This document shows, in pieces, positions 33,241 to 42,366 of a DNA stretch of 45,009 bases (its first letter is position 1; every line of letters starts with the position of its first letter). Under the pieces are notes generated by a model. It ran no database searches, was not told where the DNA came from, and worked only from the letters and a program-made list of their open reading frames with translations. This DNA is from Nodosilinea foveolarum (GTDB lineage: Bacteria > Cyanobacteriota > Cyanobacteriia > Phormidesmidales > Phormidesmidaceae), in contig QBMC01000017.1 in assembly GCA_003242035.1 (NCBI GenBank), positions 1-45,009 on the forward strand, read 5' to 3'. Made by a program: the position numbers and the translations under genes.

Positions 33241-33366
33241 CGGTAACCAATGGGAAAGTAAGAACATTTTCGTTAAGAGGCTTATCAGCTTGCGTGCGCT
33301 CTGATCTAATCTACAGTGAAAGAAGAAGACAATGATACGAAACAGTCGAGTAAGTGAGGATTTGAT

Positions 33367-35280
33367 ATGCACCTGAGTGAAGTCACCCACCCCAACCAGT
33401 TGCACGGTCTGTCGGTGCCCCAGCTAGAGCAAATTGCCCAGCAGATTCGAGAGAAGCACCTACAGACGATTGCGGCCAGTGGCGGACACCTTGGCCCCGG
33501 TCTGGGCGTTGTAGAACTCACGCTAGGACTTTATCAAACGCTCGATCTTGACCGTGACAAAGTGGTGTGGGACGTGGGCCATCAGGCTTATCCGCACAAG
33601 CTGATCACGGGCAGGTACAAAGACTTCCACACCTTACGTCAGCAAAATGGCGTGGCCGGATACTTAAAGCGTTCGGAGAGTAAGTTCGACCATTTTGGGG
33701 CAGGCCATGCTTCGACTAGCATATCGGCGGCGCTGGGAATGGCGATCGCCCGAGATCTCAAAGGCGAAGACTACAAAGTTGCGGCGATTATCGGCGATGG
33801 CGCACTCACGGGCGGTATGGCGCTAGAGGCGATTAACCATGCGGGCCACTTGCCCAATACCAATCTGGTCGTGGTGCTCAACGATAACGAAATGTCGATA
33901 TCGCCCAACGTCGGAGCGATTCCGCGATATTTGAACAAGGTGCGCCTGAGTCCGCCGATGCAGTTTTTAACCGACAATCTCGAAGAGCAGTTTAAACAAC
34001 TGCCCTTTAGCCAGTCGCTGACGCCCGAGCTGAGCCGGTTCAAAGAAGGCATGAAGCGAATTGCGGTGCCCAAAGTCGGTGCGGTGTTCGAAGAGCTGGG
34101 CTTTACCTACATGGGGCCAGTAGACGGTCATAATTTGACCGAGCTGATAGAGGCGTTTAAGGGGGCGCATCATCACGGAGGTCCGGTTCTGGTGCATGTG
34201 GTGACGACGAAAGGGAAAGGGTATGCGATCGCTGAAAAAGATCAGGTCGGCTACCATGCCCAATCGCCCTTCGATCTAGAAACGGGCAAAAAGATTCCGA
34301 GTAGCAAGCCCAAGCCACCCGACTACTCCAAGGTTTTTGCAGAAACGCTAATTAAGCTGGCAGAAGACGATCCCACCATTGTTGGCATTACGGCGGCGAT
34401 GGCTACGGGAACTAGGCTAGACCTGCTCCAGGCCAAGCTGCCCAAGCAGTATATCGACGTGGGCATTGCCGAACAGCACGCCGTTACGCTCGCCGCGGGA
34501 TTAGCCTGCGAAGGGATGAAGCCCGTCCCAGTGATTTACTCCACCTTCTTGCAGCGAGCGTTTGACCAGATCGTTCACGACGTTTGCATTCAGAAGCTGC
34601 CTGTGTTCTTCGCGCTCGACCGCGCTGGCATTGTCGGCGTCGATGGCCCCACGCACCAAGGCATGTACGACATCGCTTACCTGCGCTGCATTCCAAACAT
34701 GGTGCTGATGGCCCCTAAAGATGAGGCCGAGCTTCAGCGAATGGTTGTGACTGGCCTGGAATACGATGGCCCGATTGCGGTGCGCTATCCTCGCGGCAGT
34801 GGCTATGGAGTGCCGCTGATGGAAGAGGGCTGGGAGACACTGCCGATTGGTAAGGCAGAGGTGCTGCGTCAGGGCGATGATGTCCTGCTGGTGGGCTACG
34901 GCGCGATGGTTTATCCGGCGATGCAAACGGCTGAGATTTTGAGCGAGCATGGCGTTGAAGCGACTGTAGTGAATGCTCGCTTTGCGAAGCCTTTGGATAC
35001 GGAACTGATGCTGCCGCTGGCTGAGAAGATTGGCCGAGTGGTGACGATGGAAGACGGCTGCATTATGGGCGGCTTTGGTTCTGGCCTAGCAGAAGAACTG
35101 CTGGATCGAGATATGAAGCCTGATCTGATGCGGTTGGGCGTACCGGATAAGCTGGTAGACCATGCCTCTCCCGATCAGTCGAAGGCGGATTTGGGCCTGA
35201 TGCCTGCGCAGATGGCGGAGCGTATTTTGGAACGGTTTAAGCTGGGTGAGTCGAGTCGGGAGATGGTGGAGCAAAGGTGA
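33367..35280 (+). CDS. dxs: 1-deoxy-D-xylulose-5-phosphate synthase
   Basis: The protein has 637 residues, the normal DXS size. It has the N-terminal [20 protein letters not shown] region, the thiamine-diphosphate pocket [12 protein letters not shown] (about 55-66) and GDG at 143-145 followed by [10 protein letters not shown]. The pyrimidine domain contains the conserved [13 protein letters not shown] and [18 protein letters not shown] motifs. DXS condenses pyruvate and glyceraldehyde-3-phosphate to 1-deoxy-D-xylulose-5-phosphate, the first and controlling step of the MEP isoprenoid pathway, which supplies carotenoids, the phytyl chain of chlorophyll and quinones. It is monocistronic as far as visible. 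The ATG at 33367 lies next to the divergent Cys-repeat gene. No obvious terminator follows; short GAGTGAT repeats occur after the stop codon. Confidence 0.98.
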   Translation: MHLSEVTHPNQLHGLSVPQLEQIAQQIREKHLQTIAASGGHLGPGLGVVELTLGLYQTLDLDRDKVVWDVGHQAYPHKLITGRYKDFHTLRQQNGVAGYLKRSESKFDHFGAGHASTSISAALGMAIARDLKGEDYKVAAIIGDGALTGGMALEAINHAGHLPNTNLVVVLNDNEMSISPNVGAIPRYLNKVRLSPPMQFLTDNLEEQFKQLPFSQSLTPELSRFKEGMKRIAVPKVGAVFEELGFTYMGPVDGHNLTELIEAFKGAHHHGGPVLVHVVTTKGKGYAIAEKDQVGYHAQSPFDLETGKKIPSSKPKPPDYSKVFAETLIKLAEDDPTIVGITAAMATGTRLDLLQAKLPKQYIDVGIAEQHAVTLAAGLACEGMKPVPVIYSTFLQRAFDQIVHDVCIQKLPVFFALDRAGIVGVDGPTHQGMYDIAYLRCIPNMVLMAPKDEAELQRMVVTGLEYDGPIAVRYPRGSGYGVPLMEEGWETLPIGKAEVLRQGDDVLLVGYGAMVYPAMQTAEILSEHGVEATVVNARFAKPLDTELMLPLAEKIGRVVTMEDGCIMGGFGSGLAEELLDRDMKPDLMRLGVPDKLVDHASPDQSKADLGLMPAQMAERILERFKLGESSREMVEQR

Positions 35281-35446
35281 GTGATGAGTGATGAGTGAGA
35301 AGATGGCTTTCGTATTCTGATCATTGTTTGTCTCAATTCATGACTTGAAAGACTCATGTACTGAATAGTAGATTAAAACTCAAGTAGCTGTTTGCATTTC
35401 GCAACCACAGTGTTTTGATAAGGACAGTGTCTTTGCCTCTTTGCCC

Positions 35447-36214
35447 ATGTCTGTAGACTCTAAGTTAGGCTCCCGGCCTACTCCTAAATCGAATGCTGGC
35501 CCCCCTCGCGTTCTGCTATTTTTTGCCATTGGTTTCGGGCTGAGCTTGCTGATGGGTGGGCTGAAGGCGATCGCTTTTTGGCTCACCGACACCTATCTTT
35601 ACGACACGCCCTGGCTAGGCGGATTTCTTAAGAGCATAGAGATCGCTGAAATCTCTAATTTGCTTGTTTTTGCGGTGCTGGGCGCGGGCGTGGGGGCGGC
35701 AACCCTGTTAGTTCCAGACCACTGGACACACTGGCTAAAAATGGCCATATTAGTCGCGCTAGGGCCTTTTGTGTTTTGCGCTAGCTATCTGATGCAGCAG
35801 CATCTGTGGATTCAAAAAGTGGCCAAGCGAGCTGATGTTCCCTACGCCGAAGCCAAAACCATCACCAACGATTTTCTCAAAAAAGAGACGGGAAGCGGGG
35901 GCTTTTTGGGGTTTTATCCGCTCAGTACTCAAATTTCAGAGCTGCCGACGCTGTGGGCTAACCTGGAGGCCGGTACAGCCGCAAATTCCAGCGATGTGCT
36001 CACTGAGGAGCTGTCTAGCTATAACGATCCTATAGCGGATGCGGCGGCTTACGTTTTTGAGCGAGTGGGCTGGGTGGTGCGGTTTATGTATATGACGATT
36101 GCCGTGCTGACGGCCTTGATTTATTACTTCAAAGGACACGATTGGGCAGAGAACAGACGTTACGGCAGCGCTGAGATGCCAGTAGCTCAGCCTCAGCCAC
36201 CCGCGAAGCAATAA
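35447..36214 (+). CDS. Four-helix membrane protein of unknown function
   Basis: I place the start at the ATG at 35447 (255 residues); the frame opens two codons earlier at a TTG, which is less likely. The first ~22 residues are Pro/Lys/Arg-rich. Predicted membrane helices lie near 23-47, 67-89, 97-117 and 208-231, with a hydrophilic loop of about 90 residues between the third and fourth. The third helix runs into a QQHLWIQKVAKRADVPYAEA stretch. I do not recognise a family. It is preceded by dxs and followed 35 bases later by mobA on the same strand, so mobA may be co-transcribed with it. No enzyme motif is visible, so no function is offered. Confidence 0.82.
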   Translation: MSVDSKLGSRPTPKSNAGPPRVLLFFAIGFGLSLLMGGLKAIAFWLTDTYLYDTPWLGGFLKSIEIAEISNLLVFAVLGAGVGAATLLVPDHWTHWLKMAILVALGPFVFCASYLMQQHLWIQKVAKRADVPYAEAKTITNDFLKKETGSGGFLGFYPLSTQISELPTLWANLEAGTAANSSDVLTEELSSYNDPIADAAAYVFERVGWVVRFMYMTIAVLTALIYYFKGHDWAENRRYGSAEMPVAQPQPPAKQ

Positions 36215-36248
36215 AGATAAAGATTAGATTATCTGAGGGGTTGGAGCT

Positions 36249-36872
36249 GTGCCTGTATTAAATGCGTCTGAGCCAGAGGTGTCTAGTCCTCAACTGGCCT
36301 GCGTTATTTTGGCGGGTGGACGGAGTCGCCGAATGGGGCAGGACAAAGCGCTGCTATCGCTGCCGGATGGTCAGCTTTTGCTGAATAGGACGGTGGAAGT
36401 GGCGCGATCGATTACCCCAAACATATTCGTCGTCACCCCCTGGCCAGAACGCTATCAGTCCGTCATCACGTCAGCACCTCAGTGGATAAAAGATACTCAG
36501 GAATCGGGGCCACTCACTGGATTTAGTCAGGCATGGCCACAGATTCAAGCCGACTGGTGCCTGCTACTGGCCTGCGATTTACCTAACCTAGATGCTCAGA
36601 TCCTTCAGCAGTGGTGGGCCTGGGTTGCCGCTCAAAAACAGACAGCGGCGTCTCCTATGGCTTCGCTCGTAAAAGGCTCTAAAGGCTGGGAACCTCTATG
36701 CGGCTACTACCATCGCCGCTGTGTCCCCAGCTTAAATCAGCACCTGGCATCCGGCGATCTGGCGTTCCAATCTTGGCTATCAACGCTAGCCATTGCCGCT
36801 TACTCAGCGGTGCCCAGCGCCATGCTATTCAACTGTAATACGCCTGCGGACTGGAACCGGGTTCGTCTTTGA
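36249..36872 (+). CDS. mobA: Molybdenum cofactor guanylyltransferase
   Basis: The protein has 207 residues and starts with GTG. The nucleotide-binding signature of the MobA family is present at 20-33 (ILAGGRSRRMGQDK). The metal-binding Asp lies in LLACDLPNLD (D110), and a KGWEPLCGYYHR stretch in the second half is also typical. MobA transfers GMP from GTP to molybdopterin to make the bis-MGD cofactor used by nitrate reductase and similar enzymes. No other molybdenum cofactor genes are adjacent, as is common in cyanobacteria. The unknown membrane-protein gene lies 35 bases upstream on the same strand. Confidence 0.93.
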   Translation: MPVLNASEPEVSSPQLACVILAGGRSRRMGQDKALLSLPDGQLLLNRTVEVARSITPNIFVVTPWPERYQSVITSAPQWIKDTQESGPLTGFSQAWPQIQADWCLLLACDLPNLDAQILQQWWAWVAAQKQTAASPMASLVKGSKGWEPLCGYYHRRCVPSLNQHLASGDLAFQSWLSTLAIAAYSAVPSAMLFNCNTPADWNRVRL

Positions 36873-37120
36873 ATCACCTATGAAAGGTATGTTGCAAAGT
36901 GTAAGTTTTCGTATCGTTCTTGACCCTTAAATCTCGAATTCCTCCACATTAACGCCCATTTTTTATTGCCCACAACCTATTCAAAGCATTGCGCCCTCGC
37001 CCTTTGACTAAATATTAAGCTCTGTAATAATTTCCTCAGACTATTCGGACTGAGGTACGGCCCTCCCCTATGATTGAGAGACATTATTGCAGTTGTTTAT
37101 AAAAATCCGGAGATTCAAGC

Positions 37121-37903
37121 GTGGCAATTCCGTTGTTGACCTACCCTCCCAAAAGCCAAAACCAGCGGGTTGAGGGATACGTAGTCCAGGGCGACGATCA
37201 GCCCAGAATCTACAGCGCTGAGGCTCTCCTTGAGTACAGCGAAATGACCGATCTGATCGAAGCGGCTTACCGTCAGGTCTTCTTCTACGCCTTTAAAGCA
37301 GATCGCGAAGTGACATTAGAGTCTCAGCTTCGTAACAGCCAAATTACGGTTCGCGACTTCATTCGTGGGCTGTTGCTTTCCGACACATTTTTGAGAAACT
37401 ACTACGCCAAGAACAGCAACTACCGGTTTGTTCAGCAAGTTATTCAAAGAGCGCTAGGCCGCGATCCTTACAACGAGCGCGAAAAAATTGCCTGGTCAAT
37501 TAAAATTGCGACTAAAGGCATCGGTGGCTTTATTGACGAGCTGCTAGATACCGACGAGTACATGGATAACTTCGGTTACGACATTGTGCCTTACTACCGT
37601 CGTCGGATTCTGCCTAGCCAGACGATTGGCCAGCGGCCTTTCGATATTAAGTCGCCCCGTACGGCTGAGTACTTCCGCGCGATTCAGGGCTTCCCTAGAT
37701 CTAACTGGCAGCAAGAGGTTCGTGGCTATAAGCCTCAGGACAAGAAGCCTACGGCTGGCAACCCAGCGCTGTACCTAGATATGGCTCGCAGCATCAACGC
37801 TCGCCCAGCTAACCAGCCTCGTGTGAATACCGCTGATATCAACATTGGTTCTTCGGTGCCTTACCGCAAGGTGAGCTTTGCGACTAGCGTGAGCAACACG
37901 TAA
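37121..37903 (+). CDS. cpcG: Phycobilisome rod-core linker polypeptide CpcG
   Basis: The protein has 260 residues and starts with GTG after a CCGGAG Shine-Dalgarno. The PBS_linker_poly domain occupies residues about 15-180, with typical [28 protein letters not shown]-type sequence, the [15 protein letters not shown] helix and [17 protein letters not shown]. CpcG links phycocyanin rods to the allophycocyanin core of the phycobilisome, on the cytoplasmic face of the thylakoid. The C-terminal ~70 residues are hydrophilic without a hydrophobic stretch, which argues for the CpcG1-type rod-core linker and against the membrane-linked CpcG2/CpcL type. It is a single gene with its own promoter region (about 245 bases) and a strong terminator, not within a cpc operon. 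Confidence 0.97.
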   Translation: MAIPLLTYPPKSQNQRVEGYVVQGDDQPRIYSAEALLEYSEMTDLIEAAYRQVFFYAFKADREVTLESQLRNSQITVRDFIRGLLLSDTFLRNYYAKNSNYRFVQQVIQRALGRDPYNEREKIAWSIKIATKGIGGFIDELLDTDEYMDNFGYDIVPYYRRRILPSQTIGQRPFDIKSPRTAEYFRAIQGFPRSNWQQEVRGYKPQDKKPTAGNPALYLDMARSINARPANQPRVNTADINIGSSVPYRKVSFATSVSNT

Positions 37904-37938
37904 AGACAAGTTTGTTCTTTCCTCAAAAGGTTATCTAG

Positions 37939-37968
37939 CCGAGGTGGTTTTCCGCCTCGGTTTTTTTT
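37939..37968 (+). terminator. Rho-independent terminator of cpcG
   Basis: CCGAGGTGG (37939-37947) pairs with CCGCCTCGG (37952-37960), including one G-T wobble, around a TTTT loop. Eight T follow immediately (37961-37968). It is 35 bases after the cpcG stop codon. Confidence 0.95.
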
Positions 37969-38123
37969 GTTCAATTTCGTTTAATTTCCACAGCCAATTT
38001 TGTAAGTTATCTCTTCGCTGACTCAAAAAAAGTTTGAATGGTTACTTTGAAGATGACGGGGATCGTTTGCCAGCGATCGCTCATTCTTTATGGTTGATTC
38101 AACCGTTATTGGTCAGGTGTTTT

Positions 38124-41100
38124 ATGCGTTACCCATTGAGTCTTGAGGCGATCTCGCTAGGGTTGCTGAGCGCAATCGGCACGGTAATACTGGCAGTCAC
38201 TCCGCTTGCTGCCCAGACGACGCCTGCCGATGATCCTTCTGATGCCGTTTCACCTTTTTGCCAAGCGCTGTTGGATAAGGCTAGTCCCTGGGGATATGAC
38301 CCGGATTTACTAGAGGCTTTGAAGGTGGCTATTGAGCAAGGTGGCGACCTGAATCAGCTCTGTGACTTTTACGGCGAGCAGATACTTCCGCTTAACTTTT
38401 TGGTTGCTACAGATGAAGTGCTTGCCCAACAACTAATTGAACAGGGCGCGGACGTAAACGCTCGTAATGGGAAGGGCGATACGCCTTTGCACTATGTGGG
38501 CGCTTCGGTTGAGATTGCGCGATCGCTCATAGAACGCGGTGCCGATGTGAACGCTCAGAACAACACCGGACTCACCCCTTTGCATAATACTTTTGGTGAG
38601 AAGAGCGCAGCGGTAATGGCACTACTGATTGAGCGGGGTGCAGATGTGAATGCGGCGACGCCAGAGGGGATGACGCCGCTGCACTTTGCTTACAACTTCC
38701 CAACCGGTGATGTGGCTGCGCTCCTAATCAGTAAAGGCGCAGATGTAAATGCTCGCACTGCTGGGAACTTTACGCCGTTGCTCTATGCCTTGTCTTTTCC
38801 TGAGGTGGCCGCGCAGCTACTTCAAGCAGGCGCAGACCCCACTATTCAGAACCGTGAGGGAGCTGCTATTCACGCAGTAAATATCTGGCCTGATGTCCTT
38901 CAGCTTTTATTGGCGGCGGGCGTGGACGTGAATGCTCGCAATCAGGAGGGGCAAACGGCGCTACATAAGCAGCGTTTTAACTTTGAGCTGATGGCGTTGT
39001 TGTTGGCGGCAGGTGCGGATGTCAACGTTCAAGATAACCAGGGGAGGACGCCGCTGTTTGATGTCAACTTGCAGGTGGCGGAGCAGTTGTTGGCGGCGGG
39101 CGCAGATTTAAATATTCAAGATAATTTGGGTCGGACGCCGCTGCATCAGGCGGTGTTGGAAGAACAGAGTTATTTTGGCCCGGAGTTAGTGAAGTTGTTT
39201 TTAGGGCGAGGGGCAGTTGCAACTATTAAAGATTATCAGGGCGAAACGGCGCTAGACCTTGCTCGAAGACTCGATAAACCTGATATCGCCAGCCTCTTTC
39301 CGTCTGACGGTGGGGCGCTAGTAGACGGTGGGACAACAGATTCTGAGGTGGTAGATCCTCAGCTATCGAAAGATATTCAGCGTCAGGTGCAAGATCTATT
39401 GCAATCTGCTCGCGCGGAAGATCAGTCGAGGGAAACGGCTTTATCGCAGTTGAGTCAGGCGACTGAGTTGGCCCAAACAATATCTGATGTGAAGGAGCGC
39501 GATCACCTCCTTCAAGGCATTGGCTGGGCGTTTGTTGAGCTAGATGCGTTAGAGGAGGCTCGGGCGATCGCGCAAGCAATGAACTATGAAACCTACGGCG
39601 AGACGGGAAGATTTCGGCCCGAGCTAGAACAGGCCATTATCAAGGCGTACATTCAATCGGGCCAGATGGCTCAGGCGCTGTCGATAGCGGAGAATGCGCC
39701 GCCAAACGTCCGCGATCAGTATTGGGAAGAGGCGATTGGCGCACTGGTAGATCAAAATTTGCCGGTGGAGGCCGCCGCGCTACTTGATCGCATTGCTGAC
39801 GATTTCGGCTTTGATGTTTATTACAGGCAGCGGGCTATTAGCCGGATCAATCAGGTTTATATTGGCGCTGAACAATTTGAGACGGCTCAGACGTTTTTGC
39901 AGCAGCAGTTGCCTAAGCAAGCTGGAGATGAAGTATCGGGACTGCGAGAAACTGCGCTGTGGGCTGGGCGATCAGGGCGGCTAGAAACGGCCCGTGCGAT
40001 CGCCAATCAAATTCCAGAAAACTATCGAGCCGAAACGCTAATAGAGCTAGCACAGCTTTATCAATATCAAAGTCAGCCAGAGCAGGCAAAGTCGCTGCTA
40101 GATGAAGCGCAACAACTGCTTTCTGACACTAATAAAGATCGGCGACGTAACTTTGAGATAGCTACTAAATTGGCTGAAACTTATGCTGAATTAGGTGAGG
40201 TAGAAGCTGCTAGGAAAGTCTTGATTGCTGCTGAACAATCGGGTGCTGTCCCGGCAGATAGTTATCCTCCCGGCGATTGGGTGAGTGCCTTTGCAAAAAT
40301 TGGCGCGTTTGATCGGGCTATGCAGTTGGTCGATGGTACTTCGGCGGCTCAGCAGCACAAAAATCGGCTGAGCTTGGCGACGGTCTACACTGACCGGGGC
40401 GATTACGACCCAGCGCTGACGACTTTAAGCCAGATTCCTAATAGCGCCCTGTCCCCCTATCGCAAGAGCAAGCAAAAGTTGTTTGAGCGGATTGTGGAAG
40501 AGACGCTAAAGGAGAAAGTTAGCGTTGCTAAACGGGCGGCGCAACTCATAGAAGACCCTACGGATAGCGTTTCGGTTTGGTCGGAAATTGCGGCTTTCTA
40601 TCGAGAGCAGCAGCAGCCTCAAAGCGCGATTGAGATACTCAATCGACTGGTGAATGATCAGGCGTTGACTGCTAATTCTTTGACTGCGATCGCCGAAGAA
40701 TACTGGGCGATAGGGCAGCGCGAGCAGGCAATTGAGACGGCTGAAGGGGCGATCTCGTCCATTCAAAATCTGCCGCCTGCTCCGTGGTCTCCTTTTTATG
40801 CCAATCGGGATGGCAGTCTCGATTTGGAGGCGATCGCCAAACTAGGTCGCAACTGGCAAGCCCCCGAATTGCGGGCCGCTGCTGTGCGCGAAATAGAAAC
40901 TCGAATTGAAGCGGCGGCTTCAGACGAGCTGCCTTTGCTGGGCATAGACTCATCTTATCGACTCGTTAGTTTGGTCGAGCTAGCCTACAATCCCAATCAG
41001 GCTCCTTCTGAACTGTTCAATCGCAATCTCGCTCGTTTGAAAACTGCTTTTGAACAAGCCCCCGCCAATTACCGACTGTCTGTGTTGGATCGCATGGCTT

Positions 41101-41813
41101 CCCTATACAACAACATTGATCGCCCCGATGAGGCTCGTGCCGCTATTGAGGAATTGCTGCCGCTAATTGCCTTGCTTCCTGACGGGAGTCAGCGCATTTT
41201 TTACTACAGTCGGCTGGCTAGCATCACAATCCAGAATGCCGGTTTAGAAGATCAGTTGAAAGTGTTGCCGCGCCTATCTACCCCGCAGCGTTTAAACGTA
41301 TTGACGGGCGTGGTTCAACAGGCGGCTGGCGAGGATGATACCGCCCGGACGATGCAGTATTTTGACCAGTTGCTTCAGTTGAGTGAGCGATCGCAAAGTC
41401 AGAGCGATCGCGATGGTCTTCTCCTCGACTTAGCCTACCAATACGAGAATCATAGCTATGTGAACGGGTTCTACGTTCCCCCGCTGCCGCGCACATCGGC
41501 GGCAGTTGCTTTGTTGATGCGCCTACCTCAGCACATTAGCGATCCGTACCAGCAGGTAGGGGTATGGTCAATCCTGAGTCGTCTCAACCTACCGCCCGCA
41601 GAAACGGACAAAGCCGATAAATGCCTATATGCCAAGCTAAAAGAGATACCCGATGGCTACCGTAAACGCGAGATGTTGTGGATCGAGCTAGAGAATGCGC
41701 TAAATAATCGAGACTTTGAGCGAGCCACCCAAATGGCTTACCAGCTAGAGGGCGAATACTGCCGAACCGCTTTAGGTTGGATTGAGACCGTTCGGCGAGC
41801 AGAGGAGAAATAG
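38124..41813 (+). CDS. Large exported ankyrin-repeat/TPR-like protein
   Basis: I start at the ATG at 38124 (1229 residues) because it is followed by a signal peptide (MRYPLSLEAI..., hydrophobic core, then PLAAQTTP). The frame opens 30 codons earlier with a TTG whose product is not signal-like. Ankyrin repeats occupy about 90-392, with nine or so GADVNAxxxxGxTPLH-type units. After a linker, about 415-1225 is helical and resembles degenerate TPR/SEL1-like repeats (patterns such as ALSIAENAPPNVRDQYWEEA and ARAIANQIPENYRAETLIELA). There is no catalytic motif. Both repeat types mediate protein-protein contacts, so it is probably a periplasmic or surface scaffold (inference). A cpcG terminator lies upstream. 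It converges on the remnant/CHAT genes with 64 bases between. Confidence 0.88.
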   Translation: MRYPLSLEAISLGLLSAIGTVILAVTPLAAQTTPADDPSDAVSPFCQALLDKASPWGYDPDLLEALKVAIEQGGDLNQLCDFYGEQILPLNFLVATDEVLAQQLIEQGADVNARNGKGDTPLHYVGASVEIARSLIERGADVNAQNNTGLTPLHNTFGEKSAAVMALLIERGADVNAATPEGMTPLHFAYNFPTGDVAALLISKGADVNARTAGNFTPLLYALSFPEVAAQLLQAGADPTIQNREGAAIHAVNIWPDVLQLLLAAGVDVNARNQEGQTALHKQRFNFELMALLLAAGADVNVQDNQGRTPLFDVNLQVAEQLLAAGADLNIQDNLGRTPLHQAVLEEQSYFGPELVKLFLGRGAVATIKDYQGETALDLARRLDKPDIASLFPSDGGALVDGGTTDSEVVDPQLSKDIQRQVQDLLQSARAEDQSRETALSQLSQATELAQTISDVKERDHLLQGIGWAFVELDALEEARAIAQAMNYETYGETGRFRPELEQAIIKAYIQSGQMAQALSIAENAPPNVRDQYWEEAIGALVDQNLPVEAAALLDRIADDFGFDVYYRQRAISRINQVYIGAEQFETAQTFLQQQLPKQAGDEVSGLRETALWAGRSGRLETARAIANQIPENYRAETLIELAQLYQYQSQPEQAKSLLDEAQQLLSDTNKDRRRNFEIATKLAETYAELGEVEAARKVLIAAEQSGAVPADSYPPGDWVSAFAKIGAFDRAMQLVDGTSAAQQHKNRLSLATVYTDRGDYDPALTTLSQIPNSALSPYRKSKQKLFERIVEETLKEKVSVAKRAAQLIEDPTDSVSVWSEIAAFYREQQQPQSAIEILNRLVNDQALTANSLTAIAEEYWAIGQREQAIETAEGAISSIQNLPPAPWSPFYANRDGSLDLEAIAKLGRNWQAPELRAAAVREIETRIEAAASDELPLLGIDSSYRLVSLVELAYNPNQAPSELFNRNLARLKTAFEQAPANYRLSVLDRMASLYNNIDRPDEARAAIEELLPLIALLPDGSQRIFYYSRLASITIQNAGLEDQLKVLPRLSTPQRLNVLTGVVQQAAGEDDTARTMQYFDQLLQLSERSQSQSDRDGLLLDLAYQYENHSYVNGFYVPPLPRTSAAVALLMRLPQHISDPYQQVGVWSILSRLNLPPAETDKADKCLYAKLKEIPDGYRKREMLWIELENALNNRDFERATQMAYQLEGEYCRTALGWIETVRRAEEK

Positions 41814-41877
41814 AGGTCTAGATTACGGTTAGTCTGAAATTAAAAAGACTTCTTAAAGTATTCAACAGATAGATCAG

Positions 41878-42366
41878 CTAGGGGAGCTTTTTTCTGCTCA
41901 CCAGAGCGGAGGTGATGAGAGCTGCTAACCCGCCTACGGCTATGCTTACGAGCAAAATTAAAGCGGCACTGAGCCAAAGATTACTTACCGATGGCGGTTG
42001 GTTCTTAGGGATAGGTCGCCAGACTTGAACAATCTGAGCGGCTTGATTGGATAGGCTAGAAGCGGCTAGGGAGGCGACGCTGATGCCTACGCCTGCGATC
42101 GCCACGGTTTGATTCAGTACGCGCTCGTTTTGCGTCCGTTCGATATCGGTGATCCCTTGAACGGTTTGGATAAAGTTGCCTAAGGGTTTGAGCGCACTGT
42201 CGAAGGCGGCGGTGTCGGCTTGGATTTGCCGGAGATATTTTTCTTGGGTGAGGGTGGCGAAGTTGTTGAGGAAGTCGAGATCGGCTTGTTCGTCGGTGGT
42301 TTTTATGCGGGTGAGGGTGAGGCGATCGCAGAGGCTTATACGCCTACATAGGTGAAGGCAGCCCAA
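41878..42366 (-). pseudogene. Truncated C-terminal remnant of a CorA-like/cyanobacterial membrane protein
   Basis: The frame encodes 162 residues from a TTG that lies inside the CHAT gene, 31 bases before its stop codon. No ATG exists before the first conserved part, and no Shine-Dalgarno is seen. Residues about 28-105 (DFLNNFATLTQEKYLRQIQ..., IERTQNERVLNQTVAIAGVG) match, from memory, the C-terminal stalk and first membrane segment of a family of longer (400+ residue) cyanobacterial membrane proteins. A further helix (LWLSAALILLVSIAVGG) and a charged tail follow. The N-terminal sensor or domain part is missing. It could alternatively be a small real gene translated by coupling to the upstream CHAT gene. 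I favour a remnant. Confidence 0.55.

Noticed and set aside
33241-33405. 55-codon N-terminal extension of the Cys-repeat protein
   Set aside because: It overlaps the start of the divergent dxs gene and would bury the signal peptide; the ATG at 33240 gives a standard exported protein.
38034-38123. TTG-initiated 30-codon N-terminal extension of the ankyrin protein
   Set aside because: The extension has no signal character, while the ATG at 38124 is directly followed by a good signal peptide.
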